NCBI GenBank assembly: GCA_025359105.1
Contig: JANYHK010000041.1
Location: 1-64,000, forward strand
Length of the DNA: 64,000 bases
DNA from: Myxococcales bacterium
Lineage (GTDB): Bacteria; Myxococcota_A; Polyangia; Polyangiales; Polyangiaceae
Direction of reading: 5' to 3'
Shown here: in pieces, positions 16,407-25,339 of the stretch
Numbering within the stretch: position 1 is the stretch's first letter
Layout: each line of letters begins with the position of its first letter
Made by a program: the position numbers and the translations under genes
The notes under the pieces: model-generated
Database searches by the model: none
Seen by the model: the letters and a program-made list of their open reading frames with translations, nothing else
Told to the model about the DNA's origin: nothing

Positions 16407-17072
16407 TCACTTCTCGATCAGCGGCGCCTCGACGACGAGCCCGCCCCGCTTGCCCGGCTGCGCTTCGACGAGGACTACGCGGGCTGGACGCCTGGCGATG
16501 CCATGCACTGCGCGCATGCGTTTCGGCTCGAGACCCGCTTCGCGCAAGGCCTCGAAGAGGGCGAAGAGGTCGCTCGCCGGGTAGACGAAGCATGCGCGCC
16601 CGCGTCGCCCGAGGAATGCGCGCGCCGCCGTGGCGAAGGCGCGGAGCTCGCCGCTGCGCGCGCGCGCGCGGGTGGGCTCCGCCGCGAGCCGCCCGCGCCC
16701 CGGCGCGAAATAGGGAGGGTTGCACACGACCAGCTGCGCGCGGCCTCCGTGATCGTGGACGGCACGCGCGACGTCGGCGCAGAGCACCTCGCCCTTGGCC
16801 GCCCAGCCGTTGTCCGCGAGGTTCTTGCGCGCGAGCTCGGCCGCGCGCGGGTCGAGCTCGACGAGCAGCGCTCGGTCCACTGCGTCCGCGAAAAGGAGCG
16901 CGAGCGTCACCGCCCCGACGCCGGCGCCCAGATCCACGACCGCCCGCGCGCGCCGCACTCCCGCGAAGGCGGCGAGGTGCAGCGCGTCCACGTTCACGCG
17001 GTACCCCTCGCCGCGCGCCGGCTGGTGCAGCCGGACCTTTCCGCCGAAGAGGGCGTCCGCTACTTCTGCCAC
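16407..17072 (-). CDS. tRNA1(Val) adenine-N6 methyltransferase-like (TrmN6/YfiC family)
   Basis: A SAM-dependent N6-adenine methyltransferase of 221 residues. SAM motif I is DLGAGVG at 47-53 and the catalytic NPPY is at 118-121, as in m6A enzymes. The N-terminal GGKVRLHQPARGEGYRVNVDALHLAAF region is typical of TrmN6. It is convergent with the trmD operon across a 50-base gap and overlaps the 3' end of the upstream lipoprotein gene by 13 bases. Substrate (A37 of tRNA) is inferred from family. Confidence 0.87.
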   Translation of the reverse strand: MAEVADALFGGKVRLHQPARGEGYRVNVDALHLAAFAGVRRARAVVDLGAGVGAVTLALLFADAVDRALLVELDPRAAELARKNLADNGWAAKGEVLCADVARAVHDHGGRAQLVVCNPPYFAPGRGRLAAEPTRARARSGELRAFATAARAFLGRRGRACFVYPASDLFALFEALREAGLEPKRMRAVHGIARRPARVVLVEAQPGKRGGLVVEAPLIEK

Positions 17073-18184
17073 GGGCGGCGCCCGCGGAAGCTGAGGGCGG
17101 TGATCGCGCCGGGGAAGAGCTGCACGGTGTACGTGCCGAGCAGGACGTCCTTGCCACCGCTCTTGACGACGGCGCTGATCCTCATCGGCACGCCGGTGTC
17201 GATGTTGAGCGCACCGAAGAGGCCGAGCTTGCTCGTCCCCAGGCCCTGGGGCGCGCGCGTCTTGTCGGGGAGGGGATTCTCCTCGACGTCGTTGAAGTAG
17301 AACATCTCGCCCTCGTGGGGCAGGTCGGTGTTGACCATCGCGCCGGAGATGCGCACGTCGCCGCAGTCGTGCACCTCGCCGGCGAGCACGCCCTTGTCCG
17401 GCTTGATCGTGAAGCCGCCGGCCGCAGACGCGACGGTGTTCACGTCCGTCGCCGCGACGGCCGACGGGTTGTAGGGCGCCACGTTCGAACCATCGACGGC
17501 CGAGTTAGGGATGTAGATGTTGTAGTCGTAGAGCTCGCTCCACGTGTTGCCGGTGCCGGTCGCGTCGCTCGTCCTCACGATGAGCGGCGTCTCGGTGGGG
17601 ATGCCCGGGTAGGTGTACGAGCGCAACCTGCAGCCGTCTGTCGGGCATTTGCTCGACCACGTCGGCAGGGGCATCTGCGGCGGGTCCTTCATGTCGTCGT
17701 TCGACGTCGTGTACGCCGCTCCGATCAGCTCGCCGAGGGCGCCGTTCGCGCCTTCCTTGAAGATCTCGATCTTGACGCCGCTCGAGTCGTTCCCGCTCGA
17801 GAAGAGCTTCACGAAGCCCTTGAGCGTGACGGTCTTCGACGTGCCGAGCGCCACCGGGTTCGTGAGGCAGTCGAGGTTCGGCGTCGTCACGCCGTCCTTG
17901 GCGCCGAAGTCGTGCAGGTCCAGGCCGCGCTGCGCTTCTCGTTTCGGCTCTTGCACCCACGCGCAGCACGCGTTGACCGGGCGGTTGTCCCTGCACGTCG
18001 CCGGATTCGCGCTGCCCGAGAACGAGCAGGTGGAGCAGAACGTGGCGCTCTCCAGCGCGGCCGGCGCGGCGCACGTGGCGCCCGCCCCGCCGTCGCCGGC
18101 CGCGACGGTCGGCTTGGACGAGCTGCAGGCGGCGGCAAAAAGGAAGGCGAGGGGCGCGAGGGATGCAACGGCCAAGGTCTTCAT
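17060..18184 (-). CDS. Putative lipoprotein, hypothetical
   Basis: A 374-residue secreted protein. The signal is strong (MKTLAVASLAPLAFLFAAACSSS) with lipobox AAAC. Next is a Cys-rich stretch with six or more cysteines (TFCSTCSFSG, CRDNRPVNACCAW). The remainder is beta-rich and probably carboxypeptidase-regulatory-like (TVTLKGFVKLFSSGNDSSGVKIEIF, then GGFTIKPDKGVLAGEVHDCGDVRISGAMV). I do not recognise a catalytic motif. It overlaps the methyltransferase gene by 13 bases and faces queG across a divergent 92-base gap. Confidence 0.82.
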   Translation of the reverse strand: MKTLAVASLAPLAFLFAAACSSSKPTVAAGDGGAGATCAAPAALESATFCSTCSFSGSANPATCRDNRPVNACCAWVQEPKREAQRGLDLHDFGAKDGVTTPNLDCLTNPVALGTSKTVTLKGFVKLFSSGNDSSGVKIEIFKEGANGALGELIGAAYTTSNDDMKDPPQMPLPTWSSKCPTDGCRLRSYTYPGIPTETPLIVRTSDATGTGNTWSELYDYNIYIPNSAVDGSNVAPYNPSAVAATDVNTVASAAGGFTIKPDKGVLAGEVHDCGDVRISGAMVNTDLPHEGEMFYFNDVEENPLPDKTRAPQGLGTSKLGLFGALNIDTGVPMRISAVVKSGGKDVLLGTYTVQLFPGAITALSFRGRRPWQK

Positions 18185-18276
18185 GGGCGCGGTACACTAG
18201 CTCAAACCGTGCGCGCGCACCCCGGGCTCGGCGTCTCAATGCCGCTACAGCGAACCCGGGGCCTCCCTTGGCCGAA

Positions 18277-19374
18277 ATGAGCCTTAAATCCAAAACTTGG
18301 CCGCCTGAGAGCCTCGACGCCCGCGTCCGCGCCGCCGCGCGCGCCTACGGATTCGACGCCGTCGGCGTCGCGCGCGCGGACGAGCCCCTAGGGGAGGACT
18401 TCGCGCGCTACGAGGCCTTCCTCGCCGCCGGCATGCACGGCGAGATGCCCTGGCTCGCAGCGGACGCGGAGGTGCGGCGCCGGCTGGACACCGCCGACAT
18501 CCTGGCGGGGGCCCGCAGCGTGATCTGCGTCGGCCGGCGGTACGCGCGCGCGCGCGCCGACGAGGCGAAGGATCCGGAGACGGCCCGCGCGATCGCCCGC
18601 TACGCGCGGGGCCGCGACTACCACAACGGGCTCCGGAAGAAGCTCCGCCAGCTCGCGGCGTTCGTGCGCCGCCTCGGCACGGACGACGCGCCGGTGCACG
18701 CGCGACCGCTGGTCGACGACGCGCCGATCCTCGAGCGGGCATGGGCGGCGCGCGCGGGGCTCGGCTTCGTCGGCAAGAACGGGATGCTCATCGTGCCGGG
18801 GCAGGGCTCGCTTCTCCTCCTCGGCGAGGTCGTGACGACGCTCGCCCTCACCCCCGATACGCCGATCGGGGAGCGCTGCGGCGCGTGCACCCGCTGCCTC
18901 GACGCGTGCCCTACCCGCGCGTTCCCGACGCCCTTCGTCCTCGACGCGCGTCGCTGCGTCTCGTACCTCACGATCGAGCACCGCGGCCCTATCCCGGAGG
19001 AGCTGCGCGAGGGGATCGGCGGCCACCTGTTCGGCTGCGACGATTGCCAGACGGTCTGCCCCTTCAACCAGACCGATCGCACCTCGAGCGAGCGTTTCGC
19101 GCCGCACCCGCGGTGGTCGGAGATCGCGCTCGCGGACGCGCTCCAGCCCGGCGAGGAGGCGTGGGCGCGGCTCTCCGAGGGGAGCCCGGTGCACCGCGCG
19201 ACCGCCGACGGTCTGGCCCGGAACGCCGCGATCGTGCTTGGAAACAAGGGCGATCGCGCCGACTTGGCGGCCCTCGACGCGGCCGCCGCACGCCACCCGT
19301 CAGAGACCGTCCGCGACGCCGCCGCGTGGGGAGCCGCGAGGCTTCGCGCCCGCGATGTGCTAGAAAAAAAGTAG
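18277..19374 (+). CDS. queG: Epoxyqueuosine reductase QueG
   Basis: Reduces epoxyqueuosine to queuosine at tRNA position 34; cobalamin and two [4Fe-4S] clusters. The ATG at 18277 gives 365 residues, close to the usual length. Cluster cysteines are Cys201, 204, 207 and 211 (CGACTRCLDAC) and Cys254, 257 and 261 (CDDCQTVC). PLVDDAPILERAWAARAGLGFVGKNG carries the active-site Asp region. HEAT-like helices close the C-terminus. It lies 8 bases before a TPR gene and is divergent from a lipoprotein gene. Confidence 0.96.
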   Translation: MSLKSKTWPPESLDARVRAAARAYGFDAVGVARADEPLGEDFARYEAFLAAGMHGEMPWLAADAEVRRRLDTADILAGARSVICVGRRYARARADEAKDPETARAIARYARGRDYHNGLRKKLRQLAAFVRRLGTDDAPVHARPLVDDAPILERAWAARAGLGFVGKNGMLIVPGQGSLLLLGEVVTTLALTPDTPIGERCGACTRCLDACPTRAFPTPFVLDARRCVSYLTIEHRGPIPEELREGIGGHLFGCDDCQTVCPFNQTDRTSSERFAPHPRWSEIALADALQPGEEAWARLSEGSPVHRATADGLARNAAIVLGNKGDRADLAALDAAAARHPSETVRDAAAWGAARLRARDVLEKK

Positions 19375-19382
19375 ACAGAGAC

Positions 19383-20702
19383 ATGCAACCTGCACGCATG
19401 CGCATGGCGGCGGTCGCCGTCGCGGTGGTCGCGCTCGAGCTAGCCCTCCCGGGCCTCGCGGTCGCGCAGCTCTCCGAGATCGACGCGCTCAAGGCGCAGA
19501 CCAAGGCGCAGCCGACCGACGCCGCGGCATCGCTCGCGCTCGGCCGTGCGTACCGGCGCGGCGGCAAGACGAAGGAGGCGCTCGAGGAGCTGCGCCGGGG
19601 CGTGAACCAGACCCGGGCTCAAGGGCTCGGCATCGATCTCCACTGGGAGCTCGCGCGCACGCTCCTCGCCCGCGGTGACTTCGGCCCTGCGATGGTGCAG
19701 TGCAGGGTCATCGGCGCGCTCCCCGGTGGCGCGCGCGCGGGGCATGCCTGCGCAGCGGAGGCGCATCTTTCGTGGCGCCGCGCGAGCGAGGCGCTCACGG
19801 AGACGAACCAGGCGCTGGCCGGCGAGGCCGACAAGCGCGGCGCGTCGAAGGGCACCTACGAGGCCAAGGTCGCCGAGGCCAGCGCGCGCGAGCTCGAGGG
19901 CAAGCCGAAGGAGGCCGAGGCCTTCTACAAGGAGGCCATCGCCTGGAAGCCCGATCGCCCGGAGGCGCACCTCGCGCTCGGCCACATGCTGGGGGCGCTG
20001 GATCGCGATGCGTCGCTGCGTGCGTTGCGCGAGGCGGTGCGCCTCGATCCCGGGAGCCCGGAGGCGGCGTTCGAGCTGGGGTCGGCCCTCGGCGCGACCG
20101 AAGAAGCGGTGCACCTCCTCGCGCACGCCGCCAAGGAGCGCACGGGCTTCGCCCTCGCCGAAGCGAAGCTCGCGGACATCGAGCTCGCGCGTGGCCATCT
20201 CGGCGACGCCCGACGCGCCGCCGAAGCCGCGATCCGCAGCGATCCCAACCAGGCCGGGCCCCACGTCACGTTCGGTCGTGTCGCCCTCGCCGAGAACCAG
20301 CCCGATCTGGCCGTGCGCGCCGCCGAGTCCGCCCTCAAGATCGTCGTGAACTCGGCGGCGGCCAAGCTCCTCCTCGGGGACGCGCAGGCGAAGAAGGGCG
20401 AGATCGACCTGGCCCTCGAGGCCTACCAGGACGCCCACGGGCTCGACGGCACCGATCCGACCCCGCTCGTCCGCGCCGCCGAGGAGTGCCGCAGGGCCGG
20501 CCGCTTCACCAGCGCGCGCGCGTTCGGCATGAAGGCGACGCAGGATTTCCCGACGTGGGGCCCCGGTTGGGTGGCGTATGGGGACGCGCTCGTCGGCGAC
20601 GGGCAGCCCGCCGACGCCAAGAAAGCGTACCAGGAGGCGCTCAAGTCGAAAGGTCCTGTTGACGCCGTCGCGGTTGGGAAGAAGATCGCCGCGATCAAAT
20701 GA
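19383..20702 (+). CDS. Secreted TPR-repeat protein
   Basis: A 439-residue protein with a signal peptide (AVAVAVVALELALPGLAVAQ). It is then helical throughout with TPR pattern repeats, for example ASLALGRAYRRGGKTKEALEE near residue 45, PEAHLALGHMLGALDRDASL and AAKLLLGDAQAKKGEIDLALEA later. No enzymatic motif is visible, so it is probably a periplasmic scaffold. It starts 8 bases after queG and its stop overlaps the meaB start (ATGATG region). The partner is unknown. Confidence 0.87.
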   Translation: MQPARMRMAAVAVAVVALELALPGLAVAQLSEIDALKAQTKAQPTDAAASLALGRAYRRGGKTKEALEELRRGVNQTRAQGLGIDLHWELARTLLARGDFGPAMVQCRVIGALPGGARAGHACAAEAHLSWRRASEALTETNQALAGEADKRGASKGTYEAKVAEASARELEGKPKEAEAFYKEAIAWKPDRPEAHLALGHMLGALDRDASLRALREAVRLDPGSPEAAFELGSALGATEEAVHLLAHAAKERTGFALAEAKLADIELARGHLGDARRAAEAAIRSDPNQAGPHVTFGRVALAENQPDLAVRAAESALKIVVNSAAAKLLLGDAQAKKGEIDLALEAYQDAHGLDGTDPTPLVRAAEECRRAGRFTSARAFGMKATQDFPTWGPGWVAYGDALVGDGQPADAKKAYQEALKSKGPVDAVAVGKKIAAIK

Positions 20703-21718
20703 TGGATCTCGCCCAGGGCGTCCTAGCGCACGACACGCGAGCCTGCGCCCGCGTGCTTCGCATCGTCGACGACCGCCTGCCCGGCTACGCGGAGGTGCTG
20801 AAGACGCTCTTCCCGAGCACCGGGCGCGCGTTCGTCGTCGGCGTGACCGGCAACCCCGGCGCTGGCAAGTCGACCCTCACCGATCGGCTCATCCAGGAGT
20901 ACCGCGCGCGTGACGCGAAGATCGGCGTCATCGCCGTCGACCCGTCCAGCCCGTACTCGGGCGGCGCTATCCTCGGCGACCGCATCCGCATGCAGCGTCA
21001 CGCGACCGATCCCAAGGTCTTCATCCGCTCCGTCGCCACGCGCGGGCACCTGGGCGGCCTTTCGCGGTCGGCGCGCGACATGGTCCGCGTCCTCGACGCG
21101 TGGGGGGCCGACGTGATCCTCGTCGAGACGGTGGGCGTCGGTCAGGACGAGCTCGAGGTCACGCGCACCGCGCACACGACGCTGGTCGTGATGGCCCCCG
21201 GTATGGGCGACGACGTGCAGGCGCTCAAGGCCGGCATCATGGAGAGCGCCGACGTCTTCGCCGTGAACAAGGCCGATCGCGACGGCGCCGACTCGACGGT
21301 CCGCGACGTCGAGCTCATGATCGCGCTCGGCAAAGACACGATGATCAAGATGGGCAAGGCCAAGGGGCACGTCGTGCACAGCGAGACCGCAGGGCTGGGC
21401 GGCGCGCCCGACGCGAACGAGGAGATCTGGACGCCGCCGATCTTCCGCTGCGTCGCGACCCGCGGCGAGGGGGTGAAGGAGCTCGTCCTCGGCCTCGACC
21501 GGCACCGCGCGTGGCTCGCCGGCACCGAAGCGGGCCGCGCGCGCCGCACCGAGCGCCTCGCCGAGGAGGTGCGCGAGGCGCTCCGCGAAGCGCTCATCGA
21601 CGCCGCCGCGCACGATCTGAGGGACGAGATGCGCGCGGCCGTGCGCGACGTCGCGGAGAAGCGCGTCGATCCGTACACCGCGAGCGAGCAGCTCGTCGCC
21701 CGCTTCCGCGGCAGGTGA
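20699..21718 (+). CDS. MeaB/ArgK-family GTPase (methylmalonyl-CoA mutase chaperone)
   Basis: A G3E-type GTPase of 339 residues that loads or protects adenosylcobalamin in methylmalonyl-CoA mutase. Walker A is GNPGAGKST at 51-59. The effector region reads DPSSPYSGGAILGDRIRM, with the hydrophobic VETVGVGQDELE and the NKAD specificity motif further on. It begins in the overlap with the TPR gene stop (ATGA); a second ATG at 20702 is equally possible. No mutase gene lies in this window. The biotin carboxylase at 59 kb could belong to the same propionyl-CoA route, which is only inference. Confidence 0.95.
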   Translation: MMDLAQGVLAHDTRACARVLRIVDDRLPGYAEVLKTLFPSTGRAFVVGVTGNPGAGKSTLTDRLIQEYRARDAKIGVIAVDPSSPYSGGAILGDRIRMQRHATDPKVFIRSVATRGHLGGLSRSARDMVRVLDAWGADVILVETVGVGQDELEVTRTAHTTLVVMAPGMGDDVQALKAGIMESADVFAVNKADRDGADSTVRDVELMIALGKDTMIKMGKAKGHVVHSETAGLGGAPDANEEIWTPPIFRCVATRGEGVKELVLGLDRHRAWLAGTEAGRARRTERLAEEVREALREALIDAAAHDLRDEMRAAVRDVAEKRVDPYTASEQLVARFRGR

Positions 21719-21751
21719 CGGGTGTCACCTACGCAAGGGCGAACTCGTAGA

Positions 21752-22441
21752 TCACAGGCGCCGGGCGCGCGGGGGTTTTCGGCCTACGTTTTCGGCGTTG
21801 CCCGCGCTCGGGCATAGCGCCCGGACGCCGCAGTCGTCGCACTCGGGTTTGCGGGCGAAGCAGATGCGTCGCCCGTGGAAGATCAGCGTGTGGCTCACGG
21901 CGTCCCAGTCGTTCCGCGGCAAGAGGGCGCACAGATCCTTCTCGATCGATTCGGCGTCGGTGTTCTTCGTCCACCCGAGCCGCTGCGCGATGCGCATGAC
22001 GTGGGTGTCAACGACGACCCCCTCCGGCGCGCCGAACGCCACGCCGAGGACGACGTTCGCCGTCTTGCGCCCGACGCCGGGTAGGTCCACGAGCTCGTCC
22101 AGTGTGCGCGGCACCTGACCTTCGTGCTTCTCGACGAGGAGCTTCGCCAGGCCGAGCACGTTCTTCGTCTTCTGACGGAACATCCCGATCGACGACAGGA
22201 TCTCCTGCACGTCCTCCGGCGACGCCTTCGCCAGCTTCTCCGCCGTCGGGTACTTCTTGAAGAGGGCAGGGGTGAGCTTGTTCACCGCCACGTCGGTCGT
22301 CTGCGCGCTCAGCACCGTCGCGACGAGCAGCTGAAACGGCGTCGCATGATCGAGCTCGCAGTGGGCGTCGGGATGGAGCTTCCGGAGGCCCCCGAACGTG
22401 GTCCGCACGGCCTCCGGAGCAGGCTTCTTCCAGCGCGCCAT
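21752..22441 (-). CDS. nth: Endonuclease III
   Basis: Base-excision repair DNA glycosylase/AP lyase for oxidised pyrimidines, 229 residues. The HhH motif LPGVGRKTAN is at 120-129 with the catalytic Lys126; the essential Asp is Asp145 (VVDTHV). The [4Fe-4S] cluster cysteines are 194, 201, 204 and 210, in the C-X6-C-X2-C-X5-C spacing. It begins 3 bases after gyrA stops and is probably co-transcribed. Confidence 0.97.
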   Translation of the reverse strand: MARWKKPAPEAVRTTFGGLRKLHPDAHCELDHATPFQLLVATVLSAQTTDVAVNKLTPALFKKYPTAEKLAKASPEDVQEILSSIGMFRQKTKNVLGLAKLLVEKHEGQVPRTLDELVDLPGVGRKTANVVLGVAFGAPEGVVVDTHVMRIAQRLGWTKNTDAESIEKDLCALLPRNDWDAVSHTLIFHGRRICFARKPECDDCGVRALCPSAGNAENVGRKPPRARRL

Positions 22442-22444
22442 CGT

Positions 22445-25087
22445 TCAGTTCAGGTCGCCGGGCTCGGGCGGGATGCTCTGGGGCGGCATCGAGCCTCCCT
22501 CGGGCGGCACCGACTCGCCGCCGCCGCCGGTGACGTCGTCCTCGACCGTCTCGGCGAGGCGTTCGAGCGCGACGATGCGCTCCTCGTTGTCGAGCGTCAT
22601 CAGCTTCACGCCCTGGGCGTTGCGGCCGGTCTCACGGATCTCGTCGACGCGCGTGCGTAGCGTCTGGCCGCGATCGGTGATGAGCATGACCTCGTCGCCG
22701 TCCTTCACGAGGCGGACGTCCACGACCGGGCCGTTTCGCTCGCTCGCGTCGATGAGGATGATGCCTTTGCCGCCGCGGTTCTGCGCGCGGAACTCGTCGA
22801 TGTGGGTTCGCTTGCCGAAGCCCTTCCCGCACACCGCGAGCACGTGCGCGCGCTCGGGATCGGTGACCGCGAGCCCCACGACCGCATCGTCGTCGCCGAC
22901 CTCGATGGCCTTCACGCCCATCGTGGCGCGCCCCATCACGCGGACCTGGTCCTCCTTGAAGCGAATCGACATGCCCATCTTGGTGGCGATGATGAACTCG
23001 CGCTGGCCGTCGGTGAGCACGGCGGCGAGGAGCTGATCGTTCTCCTCGACCTTCACGCCGATGATGCCCTTCTCGCGGAAGTTTTCGTAGTCGGTGACCT
23101 CGGTCTTCTTGATCTGGCCGCGCCGCGTGAGCGTCACGACGTACTGATCGGGCGCGATCTTCGGCACGGCCACGATCGCGGCGACCTTCTCCCCCGGCTC
23201 CATCCCGACGAGGTTCACGATCGCCCGCCCCTTCGCGGTGCGCGGCGCCAGCGGCACCTCGTAGACCTTCTTGACGTAGACCTTGCCCTTGTCGCTGAAG
23301 ATGAACACGTAGGCGTGCGTGCTCGCCACGAAGAGCTGCGTCACCCAGTCCTCTTCGCGCGCCTCCATGCCTATCTTGCCGCGCCCGCCGCGCTTCTGCG
23401 CGCGGTACTGGCCGGGGCTCGTCCGCTTGATGTAGCCGGCGTGGGAGATCGTGACGATCATGTCCTCTTCTTGGATGAGGTCCTCGTCGGTGATGTCCGC
23501 CTCGCTGGCCACGATCTCTGTGCGGCGCTTGTCGTTGTACTTCTCCTTGATCTCCTCGAGCTCCATGATGATGACGTTCATGAGGAGCTTCACGTCGGCG
23601 AGGATCGCGCGCAGCCGGGCGATCTCGTCGGAGAGCTCGCCGTACTCCTTCGCGAGCTTCTCCTGCTCGAGGCCGGTGAGGCGGGAGAGGCGCATCTCGA
23701 GGATGGCCTTGGCCTGGCGCTCGGAGAGGAAGTAGTCGCCCCGCTTCTTGCCCTCCTCGATCTCGGCGTCGGGGCGGCCGGCGCGGCGCAGGAACGCCTC
23801 GAGGCCCTTGAGCGGCAGCGCCATCAACGCGACCTTCGCGGCGTCCGTGTCGCGCGACGCGCGGATGGTCTTCACGACGAGGTCGACCTCGGTCGTGGCC
23901 ATGCCGAGGCCTTCGATGATCTCGCGCTGGGCTTCGGCCTGGCGGAGCTCGAAGCGCGTGCGCCGGCTGACGACGTCGCGGCGGTGCTCGACGAAGCACG
24001 CCAGGGTCTCGCGCAGGTTCAGCACCTGGGGGCGCCCGTGCACGATGGCGAGGTTGATGACGCCGAACGTCGATTGGAGATCCGTCATCCGGTAGAGCTG
24101 GTTCACGACGACCTGGGGGATCGCGTCCTTCTTCAGCTCGATGACGAGGCGCATGCCGTCGCGATCGCTCTCGTCGCGGACCTCGCTGATGCCTTCGATC
24201 TTCTTCTCGCGAATGAGCTCGCCGAGCTTGGCGTGCACGCGCGCCTTGTTCACCTGGTAGGGGATCTCGGTCACGACGAGCTGGTCGCGATCGCCCTTGC
24301 CCTGGATCTTCTCGACGTCGATGCGCGCGCGCATGATGATCGTGCCGCGGCCGGTGCGCTGCGCAGCCTCGATGCCGCTGCGCCCGAAGATGAGGCCGGC
24401 CGTCGGGAAATCCGGGCCGGGGATGATGCGCATCACGTCGTCGATCGTGCAGTCGGGGTTGCGGATCAGGTGGACCGTCGCCTCGATGACCTCGCCCAGG
24501 TGGTGCGGCGGGATGTTCGTCGCCATGCCGACGGCGATGCCGCCCGAGCCGTTGACGAGGAGGTTCGGGTACTTCGCCGGCAGGACCATCGGCTCTTGCA
24601 GGCGATCGTCGAAGTTCGCCTGCGTGTCGACGCACTCCTTGTCGAGATCGGTGAGGAGCTCGATCGCCATGCGCGAGAGGCGCGCCTCGGTGTAGCGGTA
24701 GGCTGCTGCGGGGTCGCCGTCGACGCTGCCGAAGTTTCCCTGACCGTCGATGAGCGGGTAGCGCATCGAGAAGTCCTGCGCGAGGCGGACCATCGCGTCG
24801 TAGACGCTCGCGTCGCCGTGCGGGTGGTACTTGCCGAGCACGTCGCCGACGATGGTGGCGCTCTTCCTGTGCGCGCCGCCGGGGACGAGGCCGAGCTCGT
24901 ACGCGGAGTAGAGGATGCGCCGGTGGACGGGCTTGAGGCCGTCGCGCACATCGGGGATCGCGCGCCCGATGATGACGCTCATGGCGTAGTCGAGGTAGCT
25001 CGTCCGCATCTCGTCCTGGATCGAGACGGGCTGCTTCTGATTGTGGCCGCTGGTCGGCGGCGTGTTCGGCGGGTTGGGCGTCGACAT
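22445..25087 (-). CDS. gyrA: DNA gyrase subunit A
   Basis: Type II topoisomerase A subunit, 880 residues. The catalytic Tyr is Tyr132 (YRYTEARL), matching E. coli Tyr122. The quinolone-determining stretch is HGDASVYD: position 93 (E. coli Ser83) is Ala and 97 is Asp. The GyrA box is QKRGGRGK in the C-terminal domain, a variant of QRRGGKG, and supports gyrase rather than topo IV. A beta-pinwheel C-terminal domain is seen, ending in an acidic/Gly/Pro tail. gyrB is not adjacent. The upstream 250 bases contain two hairpin-forming repeats. Confidence 0.97.
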   Translation of the reverse strand: MSTPNPPNTPPTSGHNQKQPVSIQDEMRTSYLDYAMSVIIGRAIPDVRDGLKPVHRRILYSAYELGLVPGGAHRKSATIVGDVLGKYHPHGDASVYDAMVRLAQDFSMRYPLIDGQGNFGSVDGDPAAAYRYTEARLSRMAIELLTDLDKECVDTQANFDDRLQEPMVLPAKYPNLLVNGSGGIAVGMATNIPPHHLGEVIEATVHLIRNPDCTIDDVMRIIPGPDFPTAGLIFGRSGIEAAQRTGRGTIIMRARIDVEKIQGKGDRDQLVVTEIPYQVNKARVHAKLGELIREKKIEGISEVRDESDRDGMRLVIELKKDAIPQVVVNQLYRMTDLQSTFGVINLAIVHGRPQVLNLRETLACFVEHRRDVVSRRTRFELRQAEAQREIIEGLGMATTEVDLVVKTIRASRDTDAAKVALMALPLKGLEAFLRRAGRPDAEIEEGKKRGDYFLSERQAKAILEMRLSRLTGLEQEKLAKEYGELSDEIARLRAILADVKLLMNVIIMELEEIKEKYNDKRRTEIVASEADITDEDLIQEEDMIVTISHAGYIKRTSPGQYRAQKRGGRGKIGMEAREEDWVTQLFVASTHAYVFIFSDKGKVYVKKVYEVPLAPRTAKGRAIVNLVGMEPGEKVAAIVAVPKIAPDQYVVTLTRRGQIKKTEVTDYENFREKGIIGVKVEENDQLLAAVLTDGQREFIIATKMGMSIRFKEDQVRVMGRATMGVKAIEVGDDDAVVGLAVTDPERAHVLAVCGKGFGKRTHIDEFRAQNRGGKGIILIDASERNGPVVDVRLVKDGDEVMLITDRGQTLRTRVDEIRETGRNAQGVKLMTLDNEERIVALERLAETVEDDVTGGGGESVPPEGGSMPPQSIPPEPGDLN

Positions 25088-25102
25088 CGGAGACGGGTTC
25101 TA

Positions 25103-25123
25103 GTCGCTCTCGCGAGCGGCGAC
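25103..25123 (-). promoter_or_regulatory. Stem-loop in gyrA leader
   Basis: CGCTC-TCGC-GAGCG forms a perfect 5-base stem, with GTC/GAC pairing outside it after one unpaired base. It lies 16-36 bases upstream of the gyrA start on the transcribed strand. It could affect ribosome access or be chance in GC-rich DNA. Confidence 0.2.
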
Positions 25124-25287
25124 CAGCGTCCGCGACAGGCCGCGAGCGGTACTTGTTCGTGGATCGATGGGGTGGGCTACGGGCGCGCCAGGTCGGCGCG
25201 CGCCCGGCCACCAAGCGTCCAGCTATCCAGGACTTGTCCGCGCCGGCGGTTCACGAAATCGCGGCACATTCGTTGCTAAAGGTAGTC

Positions 25288-25309
25288 TGTACACCCACAT
25301 TGGGTGACA
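25288..25309. promoter_or_regulatory. Operator-like inverted repeat between gyrA and a lipoprotein gene
   Basis: TGTACACCC-ACATT-GGGTGACA is an inverted repeat (TGT-CACCC with one extra A on the left arm) in the 252-base divergent gap. It lies 31 bases before the start codon of the plus-strand lipoprotein gene and about 200 bases upstream of gyrA. Operator role inferred from symmetry and position only. Confidence 0.28.
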
Positions 25310-25339
25310 CAACCTTTGGCAGAGCTTCCGGAGGGCGTC

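Noticed and set aside
22802-25279. 825-codon frame opposite gyrA
   Set aside because: Shadow of gyrA with biased His/Asp/Ala/Val composition and no domains.
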